Below, piece by piece: positions 20,733 through 21,224 of a stretch of DNA of 21,224 nt (its first letter is position 1; each line of letters opens with the position of its first letter). The translations under genes were made by a program, and so were the position numbers. Origin of the DNA: Acanthamoeba castellanii str. Neff (lineage: Eukaryota; Discosea; Longamoebia; Acanthamoebidae); contig NW_004457323.1 of the NCBI RefSeq assembly GCF_000313135.1, positions 131,341 through 152,564 of the forward strand. The letters run 5' to 3'. The notes under the pieces were generated by a model, which had not been told where the DNA came from, made no database searches, and was given only the letters and a program-made list of their open reading frames with translations.

Positions 20733-21224
20733 TCAACGATGTTGCGACTCGAGGTCGGACGTGGGCTCGATGACAAGGAAGGGGAAGGAGACGCTGGTGG
20801 TCTTCGCCAAGCTATACACAAACAGGATGCTCGCCCTGTGCGCGTACGTTTAGAAATAACACAATAAATGTATAAAACGTGATCACCACACGTCGTCTTC
20901 ATAGATGCCAGAGTGGTGGATACCATATGAGGCTGTAGAAGAAGAGTCGATCATCGAACCAACTGAACGCGTCCCAGGCGATCAGAAACCCGATCAAGAT
21001 GCCCGACAGATGACCCTGATAGATGTGTCAGCCACCAACCACACTTTGCGCGCGCGCACGCACACACACGCACACACCACATACACGAATAAATGAATCG
21101 AGCGACTGGAAGGAGAGAGGGGTACGATGAACGAGGCGTTGGGGATGATAAGGGAAGTGAGGATGAGGGAGGTGAAGGGCGCGAGAGCGATGGGAACGGG
21201 GAAGCCGAATATGGGGATGGTGGG
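20733..21224 (-). CDS. C-terminal part of a rhomboid-family membrane protein (partial, runs off the right edge)
   Basis: Three exons join in phase: 21224-21126 (5' end outside the window), 21015-20924 and 20835-20733 (TGA). They encode the last 97 residues. A hydrophobic helix (PIALAPFTSLILTSLIIP) leads to NASFIGHLSGILIGFLIAWD, spliced at the Ile-Gly junction. GHLSG followed by a Gly-rich helix is the rhomboid segment with the catalytic-type His. Another hydrophobic stretch (RLFFYSLIWASILFVYSLA) and a short polar tail ending ESQHR follow. SF-GHL-GIL is typical of RHBDD1/RHBDD2-type rhomboids of the ER or secretory pathway. The catalytic Ser should be upstream of the window edge, so protease activity cannot be judged. 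Without the last intron, the frame would stop early at about 20903. Confidence 0.8.

Overview
The window looks like nuclear DNA of a free-living amoeba. Acanthamoeba or a close relative is my best guess, made from recalled features rather than a search. Coding sequence is GC-rich and genes are tightly packed on both strands. Most genes are broken by short spliceosomal GT-AG introns (roughly 50-300 bp), and I could carry reading frame and phase through about 49 of them. The polyubiquitin has Ser19, Gln28 and Ala57 and ends in a single Asn. Introns and spacers are full of simple repeats built on CGTGT/ACACG.

Layout, left to right: (1) the 3' part of an unrecognised acidic, Ser-rich protein on minus (1-598, runs off the edge); (2) a multi-exon plus-strand gene of unknown core function ending in a MYND zinc finger (1190-3921, 5' end unresolved); (3) a minus-strand 12-exon RhoGEF with IQ, DH and PH modules (4075-6742); (4) a minus-strand ApaG-domain protein (7321-8875); (5) divergent from it, the COPII GTPase Sar1 (9226-10379); (6) a very large second RhoGEF on plus (11041-16953), a paralogue of gene 3 with about 1000 extra disordered N-terminal residues; (7) an unrecognised Lys/Glu-rich probable nuclear protein (17327-18292); (8) an intronless truncated eIF2-alpha-like protein (18629-19279); (9) an intronless three-unit polyubiquitin gene on minus (19505-20194); (10) a frameshifted partial copy of gene 7 exon 2 (about 20352-20545); (11) the 3' end of a rhomboid-family gene on minus (20733-21224, runs off the edge).

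These genes do not form an operon or one pathway. They cover Rho signalling (two paralogues), ER export (Sar1), ubiquitin supply, intramembrane proteolysis or ER quality control (rhomboid), and perhaps translational control. The observations most worth following are the eIF2-alpha-like protein that keeps the phospho-serine and kinase-docking region but has no eIF2-gamma-binding domain, the IQ-DH-PH paralogue pair with partly conserved introns, three GWI motifs in the disordered arm of the larger GEF, a marked preference for GTAC at 5' splice sites, and the frameshifted exon relic. Exon coordinates were worked out by hand from frame continuity, splice dinucleotides and family motifs, so individual junctions can be off.
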